DNA of 25,109 nucleotides from Chara braunii. Lineage: Eukaryota > Streptophyta > Charophyceae > Charales > Characeae. Below are positions 11,581-21,042 of this stretch, piece after piece. Location: positions 843,110-868,218 of the forward strand of contig BFEA01000527.1 of NCBI GenBank assembly GCA_003427395.1, written 5' to 3'. The notes below the pieces were generated by a model, which was given only the letters and a program-made list of their open reading frames with translations, was not told the origin of the DNA and searched no databases. A program made the position numbers and the translations under genes. How positions within the stretch are numbered: the stretch's first letter is position 1; every line of letters begins with the position of its first letter.

Positions 11581-11706
11581 CTCTCCCTCCATGACCTTTG
11601 CAAAAAAACGCTCGGCCTGTGATGCCGGTACATCCCCTCGGTAATCCCTCCATATCAATACCCTCCCTTTCAGATCGAGTATGTACAACGCCGAAGCCGC
11701 AGCCAT
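11581..11706 (-). CDS. AP1M: AP-1 complex subunit mu (mu1-adaptin), exon 1 with start codon (partial gene)
   Basis: Mu1-adaptin is the medium chain of the AP-1 clathrin adaptor, which sorts cargo at the trans-Golgi/endosome; in apicomplexans it is linked to traffic to secretory organelles. The exon encodes 42 residues, opening with an ATG at 11706-11704 (context CGCCCATGG) and containing the hallmark start of the mu longin-like domain, DLKGRVLIWRDYRGDV at residues 11-26, followed by an amphipathic stretch ending VMEGE. It ends exactly at a GTAAGT donor (11580-11575) after a complete GAG codon, so the intron is phase 0. Joining it to exon 2 gives a gap-free match in length to other mu1 N-termini (the loop between VME and the next strand is about the same length as in the human protein, from memory). 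The full family length is about 420-450 residues, so only about a fifth is present. The paralogues mu2/mu3/mu4 are less likely because the DLKGRVLI.R.YRGDV wording is typical of mu1. Confidence 0.9.
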
Positions 11707-13950
11707 GGGCGGCTACTCCTCCTCCTCCTCCTGCCTGCTGCGAATGCGTTCCTCAACGACACCACGCAATCCACCTCCCCCCGTTCCCCTCTCTCTCTCT
11801 CCTTCTCCTCCCAATCACACGCCCACACCACAGCGCGACAGCTGAACCCTAACCCTAACGGCGACGCTTCGATTACCCTTTCCTTGTCCGTCCCTCCNCC
11901 CNCCCCCCCCCCNAGCCCCCCCCCCCCCNCGGCGGGCCCTCTTTGCCCCCCCCTCTCTCACCCGTTCAACCGAGAGGGCTTCCTTTGCTCGATAATAACC
12001 CCGACTTCACCACATTCGGCAACGCAACCCCGCCACGCCTACGGTAGCCCCTCTTTCTCCTTGATGCTGCGCTGACTGCCCGGGGGGGGCATAAAACAGA
12101 TTCAAATCGACCCACAGCAAAGCAGAAGGACGTCCATCCTTCCGACCCGTTCTTCCTCCTCCAGAAACATGTGCTATGGGCGCCAACGCGCAGCGAAAAA
12201 GTTGATTGACAGCACGGCGTCTTCTTCCCGCTTTTTCGTGTCTCATTTCCCACAATCAGATGGGATCCACACGACCCACTCGCTAAGACATAGACGCCCC
12301 CTCCCCTGAGAGCCCCATCTGTCTGCCCGTAACCGAAGATCTCCACAGAACCCAGGCACGCCTGCTTGCGGCACCCACCATTAGTCAGTCCCCTCTCTCT
12401 CCTCCTCAGTCTCTTCTATCTCTGTGCAGGAATTTCCTTCCGCTACCGCGACACGCCGAACAGATCGACCCCGCGCGCGCCCGTTTCCACCGATTTCCTT
12501 TCGCCCTGATCGGCCCCGCCCTCCCAACGGCTCAACCGTGAATCGTCCCTCGTTCCGCGGTCTACGGTAGGCAGCAGGACTGCGCGGGCGCACCTGTGGT
12601 GTGGTGTGGTGTGGTGTGTCTTCGGTTGGTCGGTCGCTTCGCCTTCCCTACCCATTCCCAAGGATTGAGGTGAGGAAAATCTACGCATGTGTGTGCCCTC
12701 TCGGTTCCCGCAACGACATCCGATTCAAATGAAAACCCCGGTAGTGTGGTAAGTGTGAGCGAGTGCAAGGTCCCCACCGAAGAGCATGAGTGGGGCATGA
12801 ACCTGGTCTCGAAACTGGTTCGGTCGTGCTGACCACCGTAGCACCAGCTGGGCTTTTGCCCCTTACTGGAGTAATTCGCGCTCGCGACCAAATTGCAAGC
12901 TAATCCCCGTGACCTCGAAGGCTACATCACGTTATTTATTCCCCACCACGTCCCAAAGAAAAAAACAAAAACAATTCCCCCCCACCCCATTCCCCACCAC
13001 GTAACCATAACCTGAAGATGTCAACAACGCACCAACTCAGGGCCGCGCCTCCTCAGCGCTGTATGAATCTGGTCGTGAAAATAGCCAGAATCGTCTTAGT
13101 ACGGTGGGAGAAAGGCTGCACAGTGGCCCTGGTCCTCCAACCGTCAGTGACTCCAAGGCTCAGCCACGATAATCCCGAACCGGCGGAGCCGTGGTGTTCG
13201 TGCCCCTTGACAACGGGGAATATTCAACGAAACGCGCGGGGCCTGCTGTGAAGCCTAGAGCATAAAGTAGGTTCCGGTGCAGATCTTGGTTGGAGTGGGC
13301 CAAGAAATCAAATGAGAAGCCCAACAAGTGGAGAAGAGCCCTGGGAAGTGGGTCAGTCGGCCCCAAGCGATGTGGAAACCCTGTAATAAGAACGGGAAAA
13401 GGCCAGCAACGCCCCGATCTGAGATGCCGGGCAGGACATATGCGACCGGCAGTGGGAAACGCTACCGGTAGGGCACAGTAGCCCGGAACGTGAAAAGGTC
13501 AACAGCAATGGCTGGCTAAACTGGCTAACGCCGACAGGAAATGCCCTTGCGCTGCTGCAGGTGAGATGGGCAATCTGAACTGCTTGAATGCAACTATATG
13601 ATGACAACTCGTGAGACCTAGGGACAAGAGCAGTGCTGGTGTCATGCAACTGAACAATTATAATGGTAAGGATGGAGATAACATGCCAACTCTGACACTG
13701 GTTTTGGGTTGAGAAGAATGGACCACCAACAGCTGACGAGCACTTTCACGCGCAACGAGATGAACCGGGACAATACATAGAGGAGGAAGGGAGAGGATTC
13801 ATGGGGCAGTTGGACGATTCATGGGGTACTTGGCGACCATAAAGACAGACATCGCCACCTCTATACAGAACAGGTACTCGGTGAGGAGTTTCGCCCTCTT
13901 GAAGTTGGACAATCATGCCATTGTTGCTTAGGATGCGGTCATCTGAGTTT
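11707..13950. promoter_or_regulatory. 5' flank and likely 5'UTR/promoter region of mu1-adaptin; no further gene seen
   Basis: This lies upstream of the minus-strand start codon. It contains CT-rich stretches (11785-11805), a telomere-like CCCTAACCCTAAC at about 11848-11860, a poly-C run with four N (11893-11930) and a short GTGTG tandem at about 12597-12619. I could not place a transcription start or a convincing core promoter. Open frames on both strands here (for example 12381-12688 minus, 13018-13481 plus) have no recognisable domain. Confidence 0.4.
11893..11930. other. Poly-C tract with ambiguous bases
   Basis: The bases at 11898, 11902, 11913 and 11929 are N inside an otherwise C-only tract. 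The consensus is unresolved here, so tract length and the true sequence of the presumed 5'UTR are uncertain. Confidence 0.95.
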
Positions 13951-15333
13951 ACATAGGACTAATGGGCATATGAGCGTGCAATATTTTGACATCAGTTTTT
14001 TTTTACGATTGCTTCAATCTTGAATTTAAGCCCGCACTTAGTTATGACCTATGCACAAAAGGCATGAGGGGTCACATTGGTGGAGGAAGGAGAGCTGGAG
14101 AGGGCGATAGGTAGATTAACATATCATTTCATACTGTACTTGAGCTTGGAAACAAATGAGAGAGGGACAGAGTCAATGACGAACGGTGACAATATAACAT
14201 TTTATGAAAATGGATTAAAGAATATGTAAATCATTATTTAATTGAGTATGTATTCAAATCCTTGTTTGCAACTATAGTATTAAATGAGTTTTTTATTTTT
14301 TTAGCCTGCCAGACTGCCACATACCCTTTTGATTAAATGTTGTCGTTTGTTATGTGGGTCATAGGTTCACACAACTCGAATAGTATTGGTATGTTATATT
14401 CACCTTCGCTTACGAAACTTATTCATATTTATAAATTAACGTTGAGTTTACACATGTACTGGTAGACAAATCACTTATTTGTCATGCTGCTACACTCAAT
14501 CATCTTCCACATTTACTAATTTTTAACTATAATCCTTGAAGATTGGGAGCTATGAATATCAATATAAATTTAAACACACATTATTTGCCCATGACATGTG
14601 TCAAGCCACGAATAGAGATTTAAACTGGCGGGCGGAGCTCCAAACGTAGTTTACTTTTTACTCTTCGATTTTTACTTACTTTATTTTCTACCAGGGGGGA
14701 TCGTGGAAAACATCTCGAACGCCTTGCATTTATTTATTTATTTACTGAATTATTATAGCAAGAGAAAGGAGGAAGGGAAGGCAAGGGAGATAGGGAGATA
14801 AAAATGTGTCACATCCCTATATGCATCTCTTCACAAATCCAAATGACCAGTTCGTCTGTAACTAGCCAAAAAGTTCCACCATACACATAGGAAAAACTTC
14901 ATAACACTTTCTACATCCGTTATACCTACTCCATTTAATACTTATCTTTAACCCTCTCTTACAAAAACTTACAACGAGGGTCGATAGGAAATCGAGGACC
15001 GTGCTTCAAATTTTGAAGGTACGAGTACTAACACGAAGTACCTATTGGTCATCCACAAAAATGCGAAGGACCAGTTTTCATAAAAATTCACCCCCGCTAT
15101 AACCCTTTACGGGTAGTCGTTTACAACAAAAAATTGTGGCAGATTTATATAGACACAAAATTCCACCATAACGAAGTCGTACAGTTGTAAACAGAGATGC
15201 ATGAATCCACTACACGGCAACTCGAATTCGAAGTTCAACCCATTAAGCCAAAGTAATGGGGGGTTACTAGTAGCACAAGAGGAAAAAAAATATATATTTT
15301 TTACAACCATTATTTTTTTTGACAATGCCATGA

Positions 15334-15335
<2 letters not shown>
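13951..15335. other. AT-rich non-coding stretch
   Basis: Composition becomes strongly AT-rich. There is a short (ATTT)n tract near 14729-14745 and no open frame or RNA I recognise. Confidence 0.5.

Positions 15336-15399
<64 letters not shown>
15336..15399. repeat. (TA)n microsatellite hosting a family A element
   Basis: About 32 uninterrupted TA units run straight into the CAGGGT terminus of the element at 15400. Confidence 0.95.
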
Positions 15400-15402
<3 letters not shown>

Positions 15403-15576
15403 GGTAACCGGCGTTCGAGACGGGCCGAATGCCCGAACCCGAACGCCCGAACGTATGGGACCCCTTGGGGATGCGTTCTGTCGTTCGGGCCGAATTGGAC
15501 CTTGTACGGGACCCCGAACCCCCGTACGTACGGGGGTTTGCCCGGGGACCTCCGTACGTACGGGATGGTGACCCTG
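15400..15576 (-). mobile_element. Family A transposon, 177-bp internally deleted copy (A1)
   Basis: The copy starts CAGGGTAACC and ends GGTGACCCTG, so both terminal inverted repeats are present. Compared with the full copy at 20080-20841 it is reversed and retains only the two GC-rich ends: the 3' end (GTTCGGG repeats, CCCCTTGGGG) and the 5' end (paired GTACGTAC palindromes). It has no coding capacity. It is flanked by TA repeats on the left and TTTATATATA on the right, consistent with a TA-targeting element; Tc1/mariner-like is a guess from the TA target and CAGGGT end. Confidence 0.8.
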
Positions 15577-18321
15577 TTTATATATATTCCTTTTATTTTT
15601 TAATAGGATGATCATTACCAAATTAACGTATTTAAGGTTCTTTTTTTTTTTTAATGATCATGAAAAATCATAAATATAGGTGCACGCAACATTTTGCAAC
15701 AAACTGCTAACCATCTGTGGTCAAACCTTCTAGCCAGCGTCATAATTTTAAGATTTAATGGCCTAAAAGATTATGCCATTCCAAAACTTTGGCCCGCTTT
15801 GGGGGCCTTTAGTCATAATGTATGACTGGGGGGCGGGGGGAGATCTTTAAAAGTTTTTCAACTTTTCATTATCTTTTACTTATTTTAATTGAGTTTAAAA
15901 TCTTTAATTATTTTATTTTTTATCAGTTTTTTATGAGGAAGGATTTATTATTTTATTTAGATACAGTTATGTTGTTTCACAAAATGCAGTATATTAATAT
16001 TTCATGATACATGAGTAGGTGAGTCAATGTTTCAAGATCGAGTTATCTCCACAATCATACAAGGAAGGCTCACACGAGGTCGTTATTTAAGTTTTGGGGA
16101 AACTACGGCAGAGTTACAAAAATATTATAATTCCACTATGGGCTAATTTACATTTTTGAATTGCAGTTCGGACAAAGTATACAACCCAATGTTCGGACCA
16201 TGTAGAATGTCAGAAGTGCAATTGCAAATTGTATCTTGCCCGATCGTGTAATTATTACTCATTTTGAAGACTCTAGTAAAGTTATCCCTTAAGTTTTACC
16301 TTACACAATTGCAAGGGTTACACATACCAAACTTTTTGTTTTTATAAGTAGAAACTAAGTTGAGTTTGTAAACTACTATAGAGGATGAATCATGTACTAG
16401 AAGGGTGGTGTGAGTGTTATGAGGTAAACCTATATGGACAGTATATGCAATTTGAAAATATTGAACATCAACTAATAAATCAGTAGTATACGGTGAAGTT
16501 AAATCTTAAGTACTTCCACATTGTTTTTTCAAACATATATTTTCATTGTGTGCTAATGAAAATCAACTAGCATTTTCTCCCCCTTCGATCCTGCCAGCCA
16601 TTTCAGTCTGCTAGGCCGAGCAATGAAAGTTGCATTAATTTACAACCAAAACGTTTTAGTTTTTTTTTTTTTAATAGTTGAATTCGGTGACGGATATAAG
16701 ATTCATGAGTTTAGGCCATTACATTTCAGTTTTAATACTATAATTGACTACCATATTTTTTTTAATACCAATGATATATTTACGTGTTTTTATCGACCCC
16801 TTATTACTTACATAACTATTATTAAAGAATCAACAAATAAAAAGATACAAATACTAAGCGTTGAGGGATTTCAGATATGTAAGTTTTTTAACTTCAGAGA
16901 TTGAATCTAATTGAATGTTTCAATAACTATCACAACATAAGAAGGGCGATTGGGTCACCCCCTATGTTGCAAAATGAGAGAAATGAATGTCAATTTACCA
17001 TTATATTTCTAACGGTTGAATAATTAAGAATAAAATGAATGTCAATTTACCATTATATTTCTAACGGTTGAATAATTAAGAATAAACATTCATAATTTAA
17101 ATTTGTTGTTAAGTTATGTTTTTGAAGACTTACCTAAGATCCTGAGATGTTCAGTCCACGTGGTCGTCAACTAGTAACATATTCTCATAAAATTGTTTCC
17201 TTCAGTTTCTTACTTAGGAAAGCGTATAACCTCATTAACCAATAATATATTTTCATGAATATTATTACTACGTAGTAACATGAAATTAAATAGATCATGA
17301 CGACTAAGAAAGTTGAACAAAGGTAATATTTTTTTATCAGTGGTCTTAAGAACCATAATATATAAGTTTAATAAGAGCATGACGAAATGCTAGTTCCTTG
17401 TATTTATTTTATCACACGTTTTGCAGATAGCTAAGTAACTCATTAACAAAAAAAACACTTAATTTTTTATATTCATAACTTATCTTACATATTGGCCGAA
17501 GTGATATTAAAAAATGTACCCAAAGTAAAATCATAATTATTTTGGGAATCGGTCCAATAGACTTGAAGTTTTTTCATCTTTCATTTTTTATAGGGTTTTA
17601 TGTTTGAATCATTTATTTTTTTACTTATCATAAATATTTATTTTTGGACTAATATGCCTCGTAAAAATTCACCCATTTTAAATTGCGACAAATGTATTTC
17701 ACGAAGTTATTTTCAAAAATATACTAAAATCAAAGACATAATTATTTTCAAAATAAGTTTATCCTCGGAATATTTTCGTCTCTGATTTTATGTAAAACTT
17801 AAAATAACTAATTATTTAGAGACTTCAAAGTTTATTTTATGTTAGGTAATATGTGTGAAATATTTTTTTTTATAACCTTATATTCTAACATTTTGTAATC
17901 ATTATTATTATCATCATAATTATATATGCATTACTTTCTACATGTTGAGTGAGGTAAAAAAAATGGTTAAGGTTTTATATTATGAATTAGTAAACTTCGC
18001 ATTGAGTATTAGTGAATGGTGTTTTTGCTATCATTTTTTCATTCAAATTTAACTATTTTTTGTTATAAATAGTCTTTATGACATTTTATGTTTTATTGAA
18101 GATTATGATAGGGGTTGGAAAAAATGATTCATGTTTTGCTCGAGATTATACTAAGTAGCTTGTATATGCATAACTCGTTACATATTGCATGAAGTGAAAT
18201 GGTGATTAAAATTTTATATTGTAGATTGTAAAACGTAGTATTTCACCTTAATCGATATTTTATTGTCATTGTTCATTCCGTTCATTTTTAATTTTTTTTT
18301 TCCGATGTTCAAACTTGTTGA

Positions 18322-18325
<4 letters not shown>
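15577..18325. other. AT-rich non-coding stretch
   Basis: No gene is recognised. It contains a perfect 52-bp tandem duplication (16981-17086) and three diverged copies of a repeat recognisable by CATAACT..TTACATATTG (about 17473, 17927 and 18167). Short open frames here are AT-rich chance frames. Confidence 0.5.
16981..17086. repeat. Tandem duplication of a 52-bp unit
   Basis: AAATGAATGTCAATTTACCA starts identical units at 16981 and 17033; identity runs to 17086. Confidence 0.95.

Positions 18326-18355
<30 letters not shown>
18326..18355. repeat. (TA)n tract 5' of family A copy A2
   Basis: About 15 TA units run directly into CAGGGTCACC at 18356. Confidence 0.9.
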
Positions 18356-18358
<3 letters not shown>

Positions 18359-19093
18359 GGTCACCAGCCCGTACGTACGGAGGTCCCCAGGCAGACCTCC
18401 GTACGTACGGGCGTTCGGGGTCCCGTACGGAGTTCGAACCCGACAGCGTTCGGCCCTCTCCAAAAATTATTTCGGGGCCTAAAAATAACTATTTTTTTCT
18501 GAATTTTTTTTGTCAGTTCTGTATGACGTGAGGTGAATGCCTGTAAAATTTCATTTCATTTGGCTAAGTCATATAAGAATTAAAAATCGCCAAAGATGGC
18601 GGTGTCAAAACATGCTAGCCCACGTATTTTTTCACTTTTTACTTTTTGTTTTCACTTTAGTTCGGGGTCTAAACAATTTTATTATTTTTTGAAACTTTTT
18701 TAGTGGGTTTTGTATTATGTGGAGTACACATCTGTAAATTTTCAGAGCATTTAGCTATGCCAAAAAAAAATGAAAAATCGCCAAAGATGGCAGTGTCGAA
18801 AACATGCTCGCGCACTTACTAAATTTAATTCTCTTTTTATTTTTATTTATTTTTATTATTAGTATTTATTTTCCATATTTTATTTTTGTTTCAAATTTGG
18901 TAAGGAATTCGGATTTAATGCTCAGGCAAATCTTGTTTAATTTACTTTTCTCTATAACATATATTTGTTTCATATTTTTTTTATGACCTTTTTTTTTTTT
19001 TTTTTTTTTTTTGGTCCGCGTTCGGCCCGAACGACCGAACGCATCCCCAAGGGGACCCATACGTTCGGGCGTTCGGGTTCGGGCGTTCGGCCT
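18356..19093 (+). mobile_element. Family A transposon, near-complete copy (A2), 3' tip missing
   Basis: It begins CAGGGTCACCAGCCCGTACG and is followed by the paired GTACGTAC hairpin, TTCGGGGCCTAAA, an AT-rich centre with two GCCAAAGATGGC blocks (about 18589 and 18779), a poly-T tract and the GC-rich 3' end with GTTCGGG repeats. Alignment to the full copy at 20080-20841 stops at 19093, about 25 bases before the expected CCCTG terminus, where the hammerhead repeat array begins. Confidence 0.8.
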
Positions 19094-19098
19094 CCTAA

Positions 19099-19339
19099 TG
19101 TGAACCGAGAGTCTGTAGACTTTTCCATCTGGTGTGGGTGAGTGATAGTCTACTTTGATTTTGGTTAAGGTAGATTATCATTTACAGTGTTGAGGGGATT
19201 CTGCAGATTGTTGAGGGTTCAGCCTCCTGATGAGTCGGTGAAACTGCGACGAAATAATTTGTCACAGCCCCTCGTTTGTTGTCCTCTTCTCTCTCTCTGC
19301 CTACGGTTTACCGGGCAGTTCTGCTTGTGACGATATATA
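19099..19339 (+). repeat. Hammerhead-bearing repeat unit, copy 1
   Basis: The unit runs from TGTGAACCGAGAGTCTGTAG to TGTGACGATATATA, 241 bp. It matches the unit at 19518-19764 almost throughout and carries ribozyme copy 1 in its centre. It is separated from copy 2 by an unrelated 178-bp spacer, an arrangement like two long terminal repeats around a short interior. There is no clear primer binding site. Confidence 0.8.
19203..19262 (+). ncRNA. Hammerhead ribozyme, type III (copy 1)
   Basis: The full catalytic core is present: CTGATGA at 19227-19233 and GAAA at 19251-19254, with predicted cleavage after T19212 (NUH = GTT). Stem III is open-ended: GCAGATTGT (19203-19211) pairs with ATAATTTGT (19254-19262), nine pairs including G-U wobbles. 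Stem I is GAGG/CCTC (19213-19216 with 19223-19226), closed by loop GTTCAG. Stem II is GTCG/CGAC (19234-19237 with 19247-19250), around a loop containing TGAA. Loop I TTCA and loop II TGAA are complementary, fitting the loop-loop contact known to speed natural hammerheads. Self-cleavage is inferred, not shown. Confidence 0.85.
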
Positions 19340-19517
19340 CTACGACTTCGCTAGCTTCCTGATACGTTTTTTTTCGATCAGGTTGAGCGGCAGTGGTCGG
19401 GGCCGTTACTAGGCGGCCATGCTGTGCTTCTAGTGCTAGCGGTGTGTCTGGAGTGTATTTTTTGGCTGTGACGGACCTTTCTTTGTTTCGTGGATGTTTT
19501 GTTGGCTTGTGATGGGG

Positions 19518-19764
19518 TGTGAACCGACAGTCTGTAGAGTTTTCCATCTGGTGTGGGTGAGTGATAGTTTATTTTGATTTTGGTTAAGGTAGATTATCAT
19601 TTACAATGTAATTAGTGAGGGGATTCTGCAGACTGTTGAGGGTTCAGCCTCCTGATGAGTCGGTGAAACTCCGACGAAACAGTTTGTCACAGCCCCTCGT
19701 TTGTTGTCCTCTTCTCTCTCTCTGCCTACGGTTTACCGGGCAGTTCTGTTTGTGACGATATATA
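19518..19764 (+). repeat. Hammerhead-bearing repeat unit, copy 2
   Basis: The unit is 247 bp from TGTGAACCGACAGTCTGTAG to TGTGACGATATATA, offset 419 bp from copy 1. It differs by scattered substitutions and a 6-bp insertion. It is followed within 8 bases by a sequencing-adapter junction, so what truly follows it is unknown. Confidence 0.8.
19628..19687 (+). ncRNA. Hammerhead ribozyme, type III (copy 2)
   Basis: The intact core is CTGATGA at 19652-19658 and GAAA at 19676-19679, with predicted cleavage after T19637. Stem III is GCAGACTGT (19628-19636) with ACAGTTTGT (19679-19687). Stem I is GAGG/CCTC with loop GTTCAG. Stem II is five pairs, GTCGG (19659-19663) with CCGAC (19671-19675), and a TGAAACT loop. 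Relative to copy 1, stem III has a G-C pair where copy 1 has A-T (T19209/A19257 against C19634/G19682), and a C-G pair where copy 1 has T-G, so pairing is preserved through changes. This copy looks the better folded of the two. Confidence 0.88.
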
Positions 19765-19771
19765 GACCGAC

Positions 19772-19809
19772 CTGTCTCTTATACACATCTAGATGTGTAT
19801 AAGAGACAG
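19772..19809. other. Nextera mate-pair junction adapter left in the assembly
   Basis: The 19-base transposase mosaic end CTGTCTCTTATACACATCT (19772-19790) is immediately followed by its exact reverse complement, AGATGTGTATAAGAGACAG (19791-19809). This 38-bp palindrome is the known Nextera mate-pair circularisation junction. It is artificial DNA, so sequences left and right of it need not be neighbours in the genome. Confidence 0.97.
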
Positions 19810-20003
19810 TCTGCGGACTGTTGACAGTGTTGAGGGTTCATCCTCGTGACGAGTCGGTGAAACTTCAACGAAACAGTTTGTCACAGCCCCTCGTTTGTCT
19901 GATGAAACTCTGACGGAACAGTTTGTCACAGCCCCTCATTTGTTGTCCTCTTTTTTCTCTCTGCCTACGGTTTACCGGGCAGTTCTGTTTGTGACGATAT
20001 ATA
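19810..20003 (+). repeat. Hammerhead-bearing repeat unit, copy 3 (partial, rearranged)
   Basis: It starts within the unit (TCTGCGGACTG) right after the adapter junction and ends TGTGACGATATATA like the others. Between them an extra partial core (CTGATGAAACTCTGACGGAA at about 19898) and a second TTTGTCACAGCCCCTC block show an internal duplication. Confidence 0.75.
19813..19881 (+). pseudogene. Degenerate hammerhead ribozyme (copy 3)
   Basis: Stem I GAGG/CCTC and both loops are still recognisable, and the GAAA with stem III strand ACAGTTTGT is intact. The core CTGATGA has become GTGACGA, and about 10 bases (TGACAGTGTT) are inserted between the stem III strand and stem I. Loss of the core C and U should abolish cleavage. 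Confidence 0.7.
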
Positions 20004-20044
20004 TATATCGTCAAATAGAACTGCCCGGTAAACCGTAGGCAAAG

Positions 20045-20048
<4 letters not shown>
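19961..20048. repeat. Large inverted repeat at the end of hammerhead unit copy 3
   Basis: The last 43 bases or so of the unit (containing GCCTACGGTTTACCGGGCAG) are followed head-to-head by their reverse complement (CTGCCCGGTAAACCGTAGGC at 20021-20040), with a perfect TA-rich palindrome at the centre (19993-20012). It is either a genuine foldback end or another assembly/library artefact. Confidence 0.85.

Positions 20049-20079
<31 letters not shown>
20049..20079. repeat. (TA)n tract 5' of family A copy A3
   Basis: About 15 TA units end at the element start. Confidence 0.9.
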
Positions 20080-20080
<1 letters not shown>

Positions 20081-20841
20081 AAGGTCACCAGCCCGTACGT
20101 ACGGAGGTCCCCGGGTAGACCTCCGTACATACGGGCATTCGGGGTTCCGTACGGGGTCCGAACCCGACGGCGTTCGGCCCCCACCAAAAATTATTTCGGG
20201 GCCTAAAATAATTATTTTCTTTTGAATTTGTTTTTATGAGTTCTCTATGACGTGGGGTACATGCCTGTAAATTTTTAAGTTATTTGGCTAAGACAAATAA
20301 GAATAAAAAATTGCCAAAGATGGCGTTGTCAAAACGTGCTTGCCCACGTATTGTTTCACTTTTTACTTTTGGTTTTCACTTTAGTTCGGGGTCTAAACAA
20401 TTTTATTATTTTTTGAAACCTTTTTAGTGGGGTTTGTATTATGTGAAGTACTCATCTGTGAATTGTCAGGGCATTTAGCTATGCCAAAAAAAAATGAAAA
20501 ATTGCCAAAGATGGCGGTGTCGAAAACATGCTTACTCACTCACTAAATTTAATTCTCTTTTTATTTTTATTTATTTTTATTATTAGTATATGTTTTCCGT
20601 ATTTTATTTTTATTTCAAATTTGATAAGGATTTCGGATGTAATGCTCAGGCAAATCTTGTTTAATTTAATTTTCTCCATAACATATCGTTTTTTCAAATT
20701 TTTTTGATGACCTTTGTTTTTTTTGTTTTTTTTTTTTGGGTCCGCGTTCGGCCTGAATGGTCGAACGCATCCCCAAGGGGTCCCATACGTTCGGGCGTTC
20801 GGGTTCGGGCGTTCGGCCTATCCCGAACGCCGGTTACCCTG
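20080..20841 (+). mobile_element. Family A transposon, complete 762-bp copy (A3)
   Basis: The left end reads CAAGGTCACC (one mismatch to CAGGGTCACC) and the right end GGTTACCCTG, then TA repeats. Order inside: the 5' GC-rich hairpin; TTCGGGGCCTAAAA; sub-repeat 1 (to GCCAAAGATGGCGTTGTC near 20312); sub-repeat 2 starting TTCGGGGTCTAAACAA (to GCCAAAGATGGCGGTGTC near 20504); an AT-rich stretch; poly-T; and a 3' end with five GTTCGG-type motifs and the CCCCAAGGGG palindrome. No transposase, so non-autonomous. Confidence 0.85.
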
Positions 20842-21042
20842 TATATATCTATATATACAGGGTTACCTGACCGAACGTTCGGGAGCCCCTGGGCTGGCCC
20901 CCGAACGTTCGGGCGTTCGAGGTCCCGTTCGAGGGCCGAACACCTCCAGGTTTGGCCCCCGCCAAAAAAATGTTCGGGGCCTAAAATTATTATTTTTTTT
21001 CTGAATTTGTTTCTGTGAGTTCTCTATGATGTATCCTACACG

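Noticed and set aside
11846-11860. Telomere-like CCCTAACCCTAAC
   Set aside because: Only two units in the middle of a gene flank; far too short for a telomere or a clear interstitial telomeric array.
13290-13720. Possible decayed LINE: a CRAGHMRP zinc-knuckle-like string followed by LLQV and DLGTRAVLV
   Set aside because: The Cys-His spacing is off by one, no partner cysteines fit, and the endonuclease-like similarity needs several stops and frame changes. A profile search would be needed before calling it.
13951-18325. AT-rich region as an organellar (mitochondrial or apicoplast) insertion
   Set aside because: I recognise no cytochrome, rRNA or ribosomal protein fragment in it, and the same AT-rich style occurs inside the nearby transposons.
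19203-19270. Alternative reading of the ribozyme as type I with a 3-bp stem III (cleavage after TGTC)
   Set aside because: It would need stem I between ACAGCCCCTC and the upstream strand, where bases next to the core do not pair. The type III fold gives nine pairs in stem III and a closed stem I.
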